A DNA stretch of 64,000 nucleotides, from NCBI RefSeq assembly GCF_003633615.1, contig NZ_RBKU01000001.1:4216001-4280000 (forward strand), given 5' to 3'. This stretch comes from Mucilaginibacter gracilis. GTDB taxonomy: Bacteria; Bacteroidota; Bacteroidia; Sphingobacteriales; Sphingobacteriaceae. The position numbers were made by a program, and so were the translations under genes. Shown here piece by piece: positions 1 to 8,204 of this stretch. The notes below the pieces were generated by a model. That model was not told the origin of the DNA. It was given only the letters and a program-made list of their open reading frames with translations, and did no database searches. Each line of letters opens with the position of its first letter. Position 1 is the first letter of the stretch.

Positions 1-1
1 C

Positions 2-271
2 AAAGAGTATAAAATGCAGCGGATATATACCGTTCATAATTTTGCTGCCTTTGCCAGCCAAAAGGGTTATCAAACCGAGCGTTACGAAGCAGGAGATTAC
101 ATTTTAAAAGGTGATACATGCTTTGAAAGCCAAACCTTTAGCAGCCGGCCATCGCAATTGGTGGGGAAAAAGGTAGCCTATATTTGGAGTATTAAAGGGA
201 ACATGTTAACCCTTTCGGGAACGCTGCCAAGCGGAATGGTTGTTGAAGAACATTGGATAAAGGTGAAATAA
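2..271 (+). CDS. C-terminal part of a lipocalin-like protein (partial at window start)
   Basis: The reading frame is open to the left edge of the window, so the first Met at 14 need not be the real start and the gene is probably cut by the window. About 85 residues are visible. The segments YILKGDTCFES, YIWSIKGNMLTLSGTLP and VEEHWIKVK resemble the C-terminal beta strands of small lipocalin-like/DUF4488-type proteins of Bacteroidota, where a strand carrying LTLSGTL precedes a final EEYW-like strand. That similarity is from memory and the family call is tentative. The gene runs convergently towards prmC with an 84-bp gap. No ligand or function can be assigned from what is seen. Confidence 0.5.
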   Translation, partial: KEYKMQRIYTVHNFAAFASQKGYQTERYEAGDYILKGDTCFESQTFSSRPSQLVGKKVAYIWSIKGNMLTLSGTLPSGMVVEEHWIKVK

Positions 272-355
272 CACTTGTTTTAGGCAGTACACTTGTTAGC
301 ATATTGAGGGAAGGTAACAACCATTATTTTATTGGTTGCAGGGCTTTTGGGTTAA

Positions 356-1222
356 CTATTGGGTTAATTCAGCTCCTATCATTCTGTCTTTCCCGCGCAG
401 GTCCTGGCGTAGCTGTATGTTTTTAAAGCCTTTATCTTTCAATAAATTAACGGTTTCTTTACCCAGGTTTTCGTTTATCTCAAAAAAAAGCAAACCATTC
501 TCTTTTAAATTTTGCAGGGCAAAATTGGCAATGGCGTTATAAAAAATTAACGGATCGGTATCGGTAACAAACAGGGCTAAATGCGGTTCGTGGTTTAATA
601 CATTGCCGTGCATCTCGCTTTTTTCGCCCTCTGTAACGTAAGGCGGGTTGCTTACGATGATGGAATAGTGCGTATTGCGCAGGGTAATACCACTTTGTTT
701 TAAAATGTCGGTTTTAATAAAATCAACTTCAACGTCATTCAGTTGCGCATTTTGCCTGGCTATGTTTAGCGCACGTGTAGATACATCAACAGCCGAAACC
801 TTAGCCGATGGTAAATAGGTTTTAAGCGTGATGGGTATACAACCGCTACCCGTACCTATATCCAGTATGGTTTCCAGCTCGTTGCGTTGTTTTGCTATGC
901 TAATTATCCACTCTACAAGTTCTTCGGTTTCGGGCCGCGGAATTAAAACTGCTGGCGTTACCTTAAAGGGCAAACCGTAAAATTCGGTATCGCCTAAAAT
1001 GTATTGGATAGGTTTACCGGTTTGCAAGGCACGAAGGATTTTTTTTAATTTTTGAGCTTGCACCGCGCTAAATTCTGTTGACGCATAGGCCCGTAACTGC
1101 GCTTTTGATAAAGCGGTTACCTCGCTTATGGCCAGGTATTTAATGGCGTTTATTTCAGGCTTGTCGTAAATCGACTTGAGTACCTCATCAAACTTGATCA
1201 ACGCATCCCCAACAGTTTTCAT
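356..1222 (-). CDS. prmC: Release factor glutamine N5-methyltransferase PrmC (HemK)
   Basis: Cytoplasmic SAM-dependent enzyme that methylates the Gln of the GGQ motif in peptide chain release factors RF1/RF2. The 288-residue length is normal. An N-terminal helical domain (about 1-90) is followed by QYILG (73-77), PRPETE (95-100), the SAM-binding motif DIGTGSGC (121-128) and the catalytic NPPY (192-195). I place the start at 1222 (MKTVGDAL). An upstream ATG at 1255 would add 11 residues unlike the family and would sit 3 bp from the divergent ribD start. A weak -7-like TTTCTTTG lies at 1227-1234, only four bases before this ATG. The gene is divergent from ribD. Confidence 0.93.
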   Translation of the reverse strand: MKTVGDALIKFDEVLKSIYDKPEINAIKYLAISEVTALSKAQLRAYASTEFSAVQAQKLKKILRALQTGKPIQYILGDTEFYGLPFKVTPAVLIPRPETEELVEWIISIAKQRNELETILDIGTGSGCIPITLKTYLPSAKVSAVDVSTRALNIARQNAQLNDVEVDFIKTDILKQSGITLRNTHYSIIVSNPPYVTEGEKSEMHGNVLNHEPHLALFVTDTDPLIFYNAIANFALQNLKENGLLFFEINENLGKETVNLLKDKGFKNIQLRQDLRGKDRMIGAELTQ

Positions 1223-1244
1223 TCTACAAAGAAACATAAAAACA

Positions 1245-1252
1245 TACCTTTG
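1245..1252 (+). promoter_or_regulatory. -7 promoter box of ribD (TACCTTTG)
   Basis: TACCTTTG fits the Bacteroidota primary-sigma consensus TAnnTTTG. It ends five bases before the ribD ATG at 1258. Transcription from it would begin at or next to the start codon, leaving no room for a ribosome binding site. Confidence 0.65.
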
Positions 1253-1257
1253 CAAAA

Positions 1258-2310
1258 ATGGTTCATCATAATAAATACATGCAGCGCGCTTTGCAGCTGG
1301 CCCGGTTGGGCATGGGCAGCGTTAGCCCTAACCCAATGGTTGGCGCTGTGATAGTACATAACGATACTATAATTGGCGAAGGTTACCACCAGCACTACGG
1401 CGGCCCGCATGCCGAAGTTAATGCCGTTGACAACGCAATTAATAGTTTTGATAACGCGGCGCAAATGCTTTCGCAATCAACTATTTATGTAACATTGGAG
1501 CCCTGCGCACATTACGGTAAAACGCCACCCTGTGCCAATTTGATAATTGCGCATCAAATACCGAACGTAGTTGTTGGCTGCCGCGACCCGTTTGATGAGG
1601 TGAACGGCAAAGGCATTGAAAAATTAATTGCCGCAGGCATTAATGTAACTGTTGGCGTTTTAGAAAACGAATGCCTTGATTTAAACAAACGCTTTTTTAC
1701 CCGTATACAAAAACACAGGCCCTACATTATATTGAAATGGGCGCAAACCGAAGATGGCTTTTTTGCCCCTGATGATGCGCGCCAGTTTTGGATAACCGGC
1801 CCCGAATCGCGCAAGTTGGTACACCAGTGGCGGGGCGAGGAAGATGCCATTTTAGTGGGAAAAAATACTGCCATGATTGATAACCCGCAATTAAATGTGC
1901 GTTACGGCAATGGCAAATGCCCAAAGCGGATTGTGATTGACAGGCGGCTTGAGTTGCCCAGGCATTTGCACTTGTTCGATCAATCGGTAGAAACCTTTGT
2001 TTTTAACGAGGTTAAAACCGAGTTTGACGGCAACATAAAATACATATCGTTAGAAGATTTTAACTATTACGTTCCCCAATACATCCTTTATCAGCTTTAC
2101 TTGCAGGATATACAATCGGTAATAATTGAGGGCGGAGCCAATACGCTGGCGCATTTTATTAAAGATGGCCTGTGGGACGAGGCACGGATATTTACCGGCC
2201 CGGTAACTTTAAAACAAGGCTTGCAAGCACCTGTAATACAAGGCGAAACAATATCGGAAGATAGGATAGGGGACGATGTTTTACGAATAATAAAACCTTA
2301 TGCTGTTTAA
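1258..2310 (+). CDS. ribD: Bifunctional riboflavin biosynthesis deaminase/reductase RibD
   Basis: Catalyses two steps of riboflavin synthesis: deamination of the GTP-derived pyrimidine, then NADPH-dependent reduction of the ribosyl side chain. The N-terminal cytidine-deaminase-like domain (about 1-145) shows SPNPMVGAVIV, the zinc ligands H51-A-E53 and the paired cysteines C83 and C92 in EPCAHYGKTPPC. The reductase domain (about 150-345) contains WAQTEDGFF, GEEDAILVGKNTA and VIIEGGANTLAHF. At 350 residues both domains are complete. The start is supported by the family-typical YMQRALQLA right after it. The stop overlaps the next gene by 11 bp, so the two are probably co-transcribed. No other rib gene lies in the window. 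Confidence 0.95.
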   Translation: MVHHNKYMQRALQLARLGMGSVSPNPMVGAVIVHNDTIIGEGYHQHYGGPHAEVNAVDNAINSFDNAAQMLSQSTIYVTLEPCAHYGKTPPCANLIIAHQIPNVVVGCRDPFDEVNGKGIEKLIAAGINVTVGVLENECLDLNKRFFTRIQKHRPYIILKWAQTEDGFFAPDDARQFWITGPESRKLVHQWRGEEDAILVGKNTAMIDNPQLNVRYGNGKCPKRIVIDRRLELPRHLHLFDQSVETFVFNEVKTEFDGNIKYISLEDFNYYVPQYILYQLYLQDIQSVIIEGGANTLAHFIKDGLWDEARIFTGPVTLKQGLQAPVIQGETISEDRIGDDVLRIIKPYAV

Positions 2311-2914
2311 CGATACTTACCTAACGATAACCGAACCTGGCGAAGGTATCTTTCGCGATAGGGGTAGTAAGTTTCTGGCTTTTGCTTACCCTATCCGGTC
2401 AGATCAGGATATTAAGGCCCTGGTTGCAAAACTAAAAAGCCAGCATCCAAAAGCCAACCATCACTGCTGGGCCTTGCGGTTGAGCCCCGACAGATCAATA
2501 TTCCGTATCAATGATGATGGCGAACCGGCCGGTACCGCAGGAAGACCCATTTTAAATACCTTGCTATCTAAAAATTTAACCAATATAGCCGTTGTTGTAG
2601 TGCGGTATTTTGGCGGCACATTGCTTGGCGTTCCGGGGCTTATAAATGCTTATAAAGTTGCTGCCGAGGAAGCTTTGAAGGCTGTTAAGGTGATTGAAAA
2701 AACGGTGAACGATGTTTACCAAGTAAGCTTTAACTATTTGCAAATGAATGATGTTATGCGCATTGTTAAAAGTGAAAATTTAAACATTACAGAACAGCAA
2801 TTTGATACTGATTGCGAAATTAAAATTGAGGTACGCAAAAATCAGGTTGAAAAAGTGATTGCGCTTTTACAGCATATTAGCGGCGTTAAAATTAATTGGG
2901 TAGCAACCCTGTAA
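2300..2914 (+). CDS. IMPACT/YigZ family protein (UPF0029)
   Basis: A 204-residue protein of the YigZ/IMPACT family. The N-terminal domain carries the signature DDGEPAGTAGRPIL followed by VVVVRYFGGTLLGVPGL. The C-terminal part (about 140-204) is the small ferredoxin-like UPF0029 C domain. Bacterial YigZ is thought to bind nucleic acid or act near translation, but no reaction is established. It overlaps the end of ribD by 11 bp in another frame, which suggests translational coupling, although no riboflavin role is known for the family. Confidence 0.9.
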   Translation: MLFNDTYLTITEPGEGIFRDRGSKFLAFAYPIRSDQDIKALVAKLKSQHPKANHHCWALRLSPDRSIFRINDDGEPAGTAGRPILNTLLSKNLTNIAVVVVRYFGGTLLGVPGLINAYKVAAEEALKAVKVIEKTVNDVYQVSFNYLQMNDVMRIVKSENLNITEQQFDTDCEIKIEVRKNQVEKVIALLQHISGVKINWVATL

Positions 2915-3012
2915 AACTAAGTACTTAATTCAAAGCGGTTTTGGTTTTGTAGGGCCATTATTAAGGGGTTTTATTCCTCATTTTGGGCTTATTTGTTTAT
3001 TTTTAGAGCGGT

Positions 3013-4362
3013 ATGCAATCCTTTGAAATTAATAAAGAAGATCTGCTGCGCGTTACAACCGCGCTTGAGGGGACGGATGATGAACTTCGAAAAGTTTTGG
3101 AGGACTATCACGCCTCGGAAATAGCTATTATTTTCGAGAAGCTCGACCAGGAGGGCAGGGAAAGGATTATCAATGTTTTGCCGGTTGAAGTTGCTTCGGA
3201 AGTCATATCCGAAATGGATGAGGAGCATCACCCCGAAGACATTTTGTTTAACCTTGATCCGGAAAAGCGGTCTGAAATTATTGAGGAACTGGATTATGAT
3301 GACGCTACAGACTTAATTTCGCAGTTAGAGGAGCACGAGCAGCATGAGATATTAGAGAATATTGACCATGAAGATGCTACCGAAATAAGGAGTTTATTAA
3401 GCTACGCCGAAGATACGGCAGGCGGTTTGATGAATACCGATGTTATCCAGGTGAATGTAGCCATGGATAAAAAAGATGCCCTTGAAGAAATTATCCGCCA
3501 GTCGGAAGAGATGGAGGATTTTTATACCATTTACGTGGTAGACGACAGGGAGATTTTACAGGGCATTATTTCGGTTAAGGATTTAATTAAAGCTAAAGCT
3601 GACGCCAAAGTTGCCGACCTGGTTAAAACCGAATACGTTTATGTAAAAGCCGATCTGGATCAGGAAGATGTTGCCAAGCTGATTTCGCAATATAACCTAT
3701 CGAGCATCCCCGTGGTTGACGACTATATGCGCCTGCTGGGCCGAATTACTGTTGATGATATCATCGACGTAATGGAGGAAGAAAATACCGAGGATATACT
3801 AAAAATATCCGGTGTATCCGAAGATGAGGAACTAAGTGGTAACTGGAAAGATGCCGTAAAAAGCCGTTTACCATGGCTTATTATTAACCTGGGCACAGCG
3901 TTTTTAGCAGCATCCATTATCCGTGGTTTTGATTCTACCGTGGCCAAGCTATCGGTTATTTCGGCCTATATGACAATTATTGCCGGTATGGGTGGTAACG
4001 CTGCAACCCAGGCGCTGGCGGTAACGGTAAGGCGTATATCCCTAAACGACCTTAACGATAAGCAAGCCTATAACACCGTTTTAAAAGAATTTTTAGTAGG
4101 CATGATAAACGGCTGCGCCAACGGCATTATTGTATTTTGCGTAGCCTTGTTTTACGATGCTAACCCCATGTTGGGCTTGGTGCTGTTTTTAGCCATGACG
4201 GGTAACCTCATCATAGCCGGTTTAACGGGAGCATCAATACCTTTAGTGCTAAAAAGGGTAGGGATAGACCCCGCGGTGGCTTCGTCAATCATTATCACAA
4301 CTTTTACAGATTGCTTTGGCTTTTTATTACCGCTTTGGCTGGCTACTAAGTTGTTGTTGTAA
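3013..4362 (+). CDS. mgtE: Magnesium transporter MgtE
   Basis: Inner-membrane Mg2+ channel/transporter of 449 residues, the usual size. The order is: an acidic N-terminal superhelical domain (about 1-130) with MgtE_N-type repeats (FEKLDQEGRERIINVLP, LDYDDATDLISQL); two CBS domains (about 135-255; YVVDDREILQGIISVKDL and PVVDDYMRLLGRITVDDIIDVM); then a membrane domain with five predicted helices (about 285-449), including the conserved GGNAATQALAVTVR and the TGASIPL region. In the family the cytosolic domains sense Mg2+ and gate the pore. It stands alone between YigZ and a small antitoxin-like ORF. No M-box-like leader is evident in the 98 bp upstream. Confidence 0.95.
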   Translation: MQSFEINKEDLLRVTTALEGTDDELRKVLEDYHASEIAIIFEKLDQEGRERIINVLPVEVASEVISEMDEEHHPEDILFNLDPEKRSEIIEELDYDDATDLISQLEEHEQHEILENIDHEDATEIRSLLSYAEDTAGGLMNTDVIQVNVAMDKKDALEEIIRQSEEMEDFYTIYVVDDREILQGIISVKDLIKAKADAKVADLVKTEYVYVKADLDQEDVAKLISQYNLSSIPVVDDYMRLLGRITVDDIIDVMEEENTEDILKISGVSEDEELSGNWKDAVKSRLPWLIINLGTAFLAASIIRGFDSTVAKLSVISAYMTIIAGMGGNAATQALAVTVRRISLNDLNDKQAYNTVLKEFLVGMINGCANGIIVFCVALFYDANPMLGLVLFLAMTGNLIIAGLTGASIPLVLKRVGIDPAVASSIIITTFTDCFGFLLPLWLATKLLL

Positions 4363-4399
4363 TGGAGTATTGCGATAGGGGGTTTTTTACATTTAATTT

Positions 4400-4606
4400 A
4401 TGCCTTTAAGTTACATTGTAGATACAGGCGGAAACCGTACCGCTGTAATAATACCTATTGCAGATTGGAGTTTGATAGCTGCAAAATATGAAGATTTAAA
4501 GCTTTTGGAGAAACCGGAAGCGGTAGAGGGAATAAAACCTTCAGATTTTTTTGGTACATTATCTAAGATGTGGCCGGCGATCTGTAACATGATGAGCAAT
4601 AGTTAA
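4400..4606 (+). CDS. Small antitoxin-like protein without an adjacent toxin
   Basis: 68 residues. The start (LSYIVDTGGNRTAVIIPIADWSLI) resembles the small Bacteroidota proteins annotated as Phd/YefM- or RelB-like antitoxins, whose N-terminus pairs a beta hairpin with a helix beginning at the W of I.EW. The C-terminal part (SDFFGTLSKMWPAICNMM) does not match the usual acidic antitoxin tail and looks short or divergent. No RelE/ParE-like toxin fits in the 81 bp before bioB or next to mgtE, so it would be an orphan. ATG at 4400 is the only sensible start. The family call is tentative. Confidence 0.5.
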   Translation: MPLSYIVDTGGNRTAVIIPIADWSLIAAKYEDLKLLEKPEAVEGIKPSDFFGTLSKMWPAICNMMSNS

Positions 4607-4659
4607 GCTTGTATCAACATCATAAATCGTATCTCAACATTCCATAATGATTTTTTACT

Positions 4660-4667
4660 TATTTTTG
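4660..4667 (+). promoter_or_regulatory. -7 promoter box of bioB (TATTTTTG)
   Basis: TATTTTTG matches TAnnTTTG and lies 20 bp before the bioB ATG at 4688. This leaves a leader of roughly 13-15 nt. Confidence 0.55.
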
Positions 4668-4687
4668 GAACTTTAAAATAACACTAC

Positions 4688-5686
4688 ATGACTGAAGTTA
4701 GACACAACTGGACAACAGACGAAATTTCTGAAATATATTATTCCCCGCTATTAGACCTTATTTACAGGTCGGCTACTATTCACCGCGAAAATAAAGATTA
4801 TTCGGAGGTGCAAATTAGTTCGCTAATCTCCATCAAAACCGGCGGTTGCCCCGAGGATTGTGCTTATTGCCCGCAAGCTGCACGTTATAACACAGGTGTT
4901 GATGTGCATGCCATGATGCCTAAAGACGAGGTTTTAGAAGCTGCCGCAAAAGCAAAAGCAGGTGGCGCATCACGTTTGTGCATGGGCGCAGCCTGGCGCG
5001 AAGTGCGCGATAACCGCGATTTTGATAAGGTTATTGAAATGGTTAAGGGAGTTAACGCCATGGATATGGAAGTTTGCTGTACCCTGGGTATGCTTACCGA
5101 GAGCCAGGCGCAACGTTTGGCTGATGCCGGTTTATATGCCTATAACCACAATTTGGATACATCCGAAGATGATTATAAACGCATTATAACCACCCGTACT
5201 TATGACGACAGGTTACAAACGTTAGAAAACGTGCGTAAAGCCCATATCAGCGTTTGCAGCGGTGGTATTATTGGCCTGGGCGAAACCAATGAAGATCGTA
5301 TCTCGATGCTTAAAACGCTATCAAACATGCCTCAACATCCCGAATCGGTGCCTATAAATGCCCTGGTTCCGGTAAAGGGAACGCCCCTGGCAGATCAGCC
5401 ACGTGTTTCCGTTTGGGATATGGTGAGGATGATTGCTACCGCAAAAATTGTTATGCCTAAATCGGTAATCCGTTTATCTGCTGGGCGCACCGAAATGAGT
5501 ACTGTTGAACAGGCGTTTTGTTTTATGGCGGGTGCCAATTCAATTTTTGCCGGCGAAAAGCTGTTAACTACACCAAACCCCAGCTTTAGCGATGATATGG
5601 CCATGCTGCAGCTATTAGGCTTAAAACCCCGCGAAGCGTTTAAAAATGGTCGCCCAAATCAAAAGGTTGAAGAGGTTGTAGCTTAA
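4688..5686 (+). CDS. bioB: Biotin synthase BioB
   Basis: Radical SAM enzyme that inserts sulfur into dethiobiotin in the last step of biotin synthesis. The 332-residue length is typical. The radical SAM cluster motif is C54-x3-C58-x2-C61 (GGCPEDCAYCPQ). It is followed by the family-conserved GGASRLCMGAAWR, MEVCCTLGML, YNHNLDTS, CSGGIIGLGET, and the C-terminal barrel segment RLSAGRTEM with the Arg that ligates the auxiliary cluster. No other bio genes are adjacent, so the gene appears to be monocistronic. A 120-bp structured repeat begins 17 bp after the stop. Confidence 0.97.
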   Translation: MTEVRHNWTTDEISEIYYSPLLDLIYRSATIHRENKDYSEVQISSLISIKTGGCPEDCAYCPQAARYNTGVDVHAMMPKDEVLEAAAKAKAGGASRLCMGAAWREVRDNRDFDKVIEMVKGVNAMDMEVCCTLGMLTESQAQRLADAGLYAYNHNLDTSEDDYKRIITTRTYDDRLQTLENVRKAHISVCSGGIIGLGETNEDRISMLKTLSNMPQHPESVPINALVPVKGTPLADQPRVSVWDMVRMIATAKIVMPKSVIRLSAGRTEMSTVEQAFCFMAGANSIFAGEKLLTTPNPSFSDDMAMLQLLGLKPREAFKNGRPNQKVEEVVA

Positions 5687-5702
5687 AAGGGTATCATTAA
5701 AC

Positions 5703-5822
5703 CTACTGTTAAGTTAATAGTACTAAGTCTTGAGTCAAAAGTTAGATTATTCTTTTTTTTGACTCAAGACTTAGTACTTGTGGCTAAAGACTATCCGTCA
5801 TTACACGATTAACATGACACTA
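5703..5822. repeat. Structured intergenic repeat, copy A (inverse orientation to copy B at 40814)
   Basis: About 120 bp between the convergent ends of bioB and the MORN-repeat gene. Its reverse complement matches 40814-40931 almost base for base. The 47 bp at one end (5776-5822 here) are identical in both copies, and the rest differs by a few substitutions and short indels. A perfect 22-bp inverted repeat (5719-5740 and 5757-5778, arm core AAGTCTTGAGTCAAAA) encloses a 16-nt loop, so the transcript would fold into a long hairpin. No ORF and no clear target duplication is visible. It may be a MITE-like or other dispersed palindromic element. Confidence 0.85.
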
Positions 5823-5839
5823 CTTGTTACTGTAACAGT

Positions 5840-6553
5840 TTAAAATATGCTTATCCGCCCATTGGATTGTACATTGCAGTAGATATAAATTGTTGACGAA
5901 ACCGGTTGACGGTTAACCGATGCTGGTAAAAACTGCTTATCTTCCGGGCTCAGTAAATCATTGTTGAGCAGGTAGGTGGCCACATTGGTTTCCTGAATTT
6001 GAAAGTTTACCATCACTTTGGTTTTTACCATCAGTTTACACTCGGCCAGTTGGCCAAAAGGGGTTACCAATATTTCTAAAACAGCATACACCGATGCAGG
6101 ATTGTATAGGTTCACTTCGTCAACCCTAAACATTTTAAGGTAGGGCTGGTAGCCATATAACAGCCCGCCAATTTTTATAGGGAAGGTTACCGAGTCGGTA
6201 GCGGCTGGCTTGGGTATAAACTCATATTTAGTGAAGTTGCCGGTGGGGTCTTCATCGGTTACGTACAGCAATTGATTTTTATCGTAGTTGTAATGCTGTG
6301 TAATATTGCCTTTTATATCATAAAAGTGCCATACTCCGGTGCGCTTGCCTTGTGTATAAAGCCCTGAGGCTACTACCGTTTTCTTTTTATAAAACGCCTG
6401 ATATGCACCATGTTTTATATCGCGGTTATCTTTAAAAGCATGGTATTTTTGAATAATATCCGGCGAATAATTGTTGGATAATTCGATGGTTTCCTGCGCA
6501 TAAACCGATAATGTAGTGCTTAGTAAACAAAATAATAATACAGAGCGAAGCAT
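5840..6553 (-). CDS. Secreted MORN-repeat-like hypothetical protein
   Basis: 237 residues from the ATG at 6553, which begins a clear signal peptide (MLRSVLLFCLLSTTLSVYA, then QE). A longer reading frame from 6601 would put 16 polar residues in front of the signal and is less likely. The region HGAYQAFYKKKTVVASGLYTQGKRTGVWHFYD reads as two MORN_2/YwqK-type repeats (G.Y..Y...K...GxY..GKR.G.W..Y). The C-terminal half has no motif I recognise. It is likely exported to the periplasm or outer-membrane space. It stands alone, convergent to bioB. Confidence 0.7.
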   Translation of the reverse strand: MLRSVLLFCLLSTTLSVYAQETIELSNNYSPDIIQKYHAFKDNRDIKHGAYQAFYKKKTVVASGLYTQGKRTGVWHFYDIKGNITQHYNYDKNQLLYVTDEDPTGNFTKYEFIPKPAATDSVTFPIKIGGLLYGYQPYLKMFRVDEVNLYNPASVYAVLEILVTPFGQLAECKLMVKTKVMVNFQIQETNVATYLLNNDLLSPEDKQFLPASVNRQPVSSTIYIYCNVQSNGRISIF

Positions 6554-6714
6554 ATTATAACTGAGGTTAATTGATGCCTCAATGTAAAAACTTATTATCA
6601 AATAAATACTAACAGAAACGTATTTATGTTTTTAAGGAGAGATTTTTGGCTAATGCCCAAATATTGACCTGGCATAAACTGCCAGAAAAAAGAGTTTAAT
6701 AGTAGCGCTGGTAA

Positions 6715-7008
6715 TTATTTTTTAGTAAAACCGCCTTTGTAGCCACCTGGCCTTGCTGTGTTTTTTGGCCTTTCTTCGGCTTCTTTTACTACAATGTTGC
6801 GGCCATAAATTTCGGCTTCATTCAGGTCATCAAGTGCTTTAAGGGCCGATTCCCGGTCGGGCATTTCAGCAAAAGCAAAGCCTTTGCTTTGTCCGGTTTG
6901 TTTATCGGTTATAATTTTTAAAGATGTAAGCTCGCCGTAATCTTCAAAAAGCTCCCTCAACTCCGATTCCTGAATTTTATAAGGCAAATTCCCAATAAAA
7001 ATATTCAT
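6715..7008 (-). CDS. Single-RRM RNA-binding protein
   Basis: 97 residues with one RNA recognition motif: RNP2 IFIGNL (3-8) and RNP1 KGFAFAEM (42-49) with the expected aromatic residues, followed by a short Lys/Gly-rich tail (GGYKGGFTKK). This is the small glycine-rich RRM type common in Bacteroidota and cyanobacteria, where some members respond to cold. Transcribed divergently from the nucleoid-associated protein gene at 7137. Target RNAs are unknown. Confidence 0.92.
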   Translation of the reverse strand: MNIFIGNLPYKIQESELRELFEDYGELTSLKIITDKQTGQSKGFAFAEMPDRESALKALDDLNEAEIYGRNIVVKEAEERPKNTARPGGYKGGFTKK

Positions 7009-7136
7009 GCTTTGTAACTTATTTTAAGCAAGATACAAAAAATCAATAAAATATAAAATTGTTGTAATTGTTTATCAAATTATTAAAGTATTTGCAATCG
7101 TTTCAATTTGCTTACTTTGTTGTATAAAAATTAAAC

Positions 7137-8189
7137 ATGATCGCATCTTTTGAAGCTTCAATGAGCCAACTATCTATACACCGGGTTGGCAATAAATTAC
7201 AGGATGAATTTTACATCCTGTCGGACGAGCCAATGGGTATTACCGACGAAGTACTTAACAAATTATTGATGCAATACTTTTTAAGTGCGTTTGAAAAGGT
7301 GAACGAGGTTTACCATTTTATGCATTCAAGCGAACTTAATTTGAATGATATGTTTCACTTTGCAGGGGAGATATTTAACGACCAGGCGCGTTTTCACGAG
7401 GTTAGCCAGCAAATTACCAAGTATTTATATGATAGCACCAATCATCCCAAAATAAAATCGGGCGAATTGTATGTGGCGCTTTTTAAAGATGTACAGTTAG
7501 AGGGAGAGTTGCTGGATGCCATTGGCATTTTTAAATCGGAAAACAAGGAAACCTATTTAAAGGTATTTCCGGATAAAGGCGGTTTTAACCTGGAGTATGA
7601 AGAAAATGGTATCAATATTCATAAACTGGATAAAGGTTGCCTTATTTTTAATGCCGATAAAGCCGAAGGTTATAAAGTTTTGGTGATTGACCAAACCAAC
7701 CGCAGCAACGAAGCGGTTTACTGGAAAGATGATTTTTTAAAACTCAAAATACGCAACGATAGTTTTAACCAAACCATTAATACTTTAAGTATTTATAAAA
7801 ATTTTGTAACTCAAAAAATTGATGAAGAGTTTGAGTTAAGCAAGGCCGATAAAATTGACCTGCTCAATAAATCCATGAAATATTTTAAGGATAACGATAC
7901 TTTTGATATGGACGAATTTACAGGCGAGGTGCTGGGCAACCCGCAGGCCATCGAATCGTTTAAAACATACAAACAACAGTATGAGCAGGATTACGAAACC
8001 GAGATAGCATCTACGTTTGATATATCCGACGCGGCTGTAAAAAAGCAAGGCAAGGTTTACAAAAGTGTTTTAAAGCTCGATCATAACTTCCATATTTACA
8101 TACACGGTGATAAAAAACTGATAGAAAAGGGCTTTGACGACGACAAGGCCATGAATTACTACAAAGTTTACTTTAAGGAAGAAGCGTGA
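7137..8189 (+). CDS. Nucleoid-associated protein (NdpA/YejK-like)
   Basis: 350 residues. The N-terminal and central parts fit the nucleoid-associated NdpA/YejK family of Bacteroidota: an N-terminal VGNKLQDEFYILSDEP segment, then KSGELYVALFKDVQLEGELLDAIGIFKSEN, and VLVIDQTNRSNEAVYWKDDFLK. Family members bind the nucleoid, but the biochemical role is poorly defined. Family-typical length, no signal peptide, cytoplasmic. It ends 15 bp before a long inverted repeat that separates it from the convergent histidine kinase gene. Confidence 0.85.
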   Translation: MIASFEASMSQLSIHRVGNKLQDEFYILSDEPMGITDEVLNKLLMQYFLSAFEKVNEVYHFMHSSELNLNDMFHFAGEIFNDQARFHEVSQQITKYLYDSTNHPKIKSGELYVALFKDVQLEGELLDAIGIFKSENKETYLKVFPDKGGFNLEYEENGINIHKLDKGCLIFNADKAEGYKVLVIDQTNRSNEAVYWKDDFLKLKIRNDSFNQTINTLSIYKNFVTQKIDEEFELSKADKIDLLNKSMKYFKDNDTFDMDEFTGEVLGNPQAIESFKTYKQQYEQDYETEIASTFDISDAAVKKQGKVYKSVLKLDHNFHIYIHGDKKLIEKGFDDDKAMNYYKVYFKEEA

Positions 8190-8204
8190 GGGGGAGGGAG
8201 TTAA

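Noticed and set aside
2915..3012. Possible Mg2+ riboswitch before mgtE
   Set aside because: Only 98 bp are available and no M-box-like paired elements could be traced.
4607..4687. Possible toxin partner or BirA operator before bioB
   Set aside because: 81 bp is too short for a toxin gene. No convincing long dyad of the BirA type is visible.
5703..5822. CRISPR or insertion sequence
   Set aside because: There are only two distant copies of the element, no spacer array and no transposase. No CRISPR or complete IS was seen elsewhere in the window.
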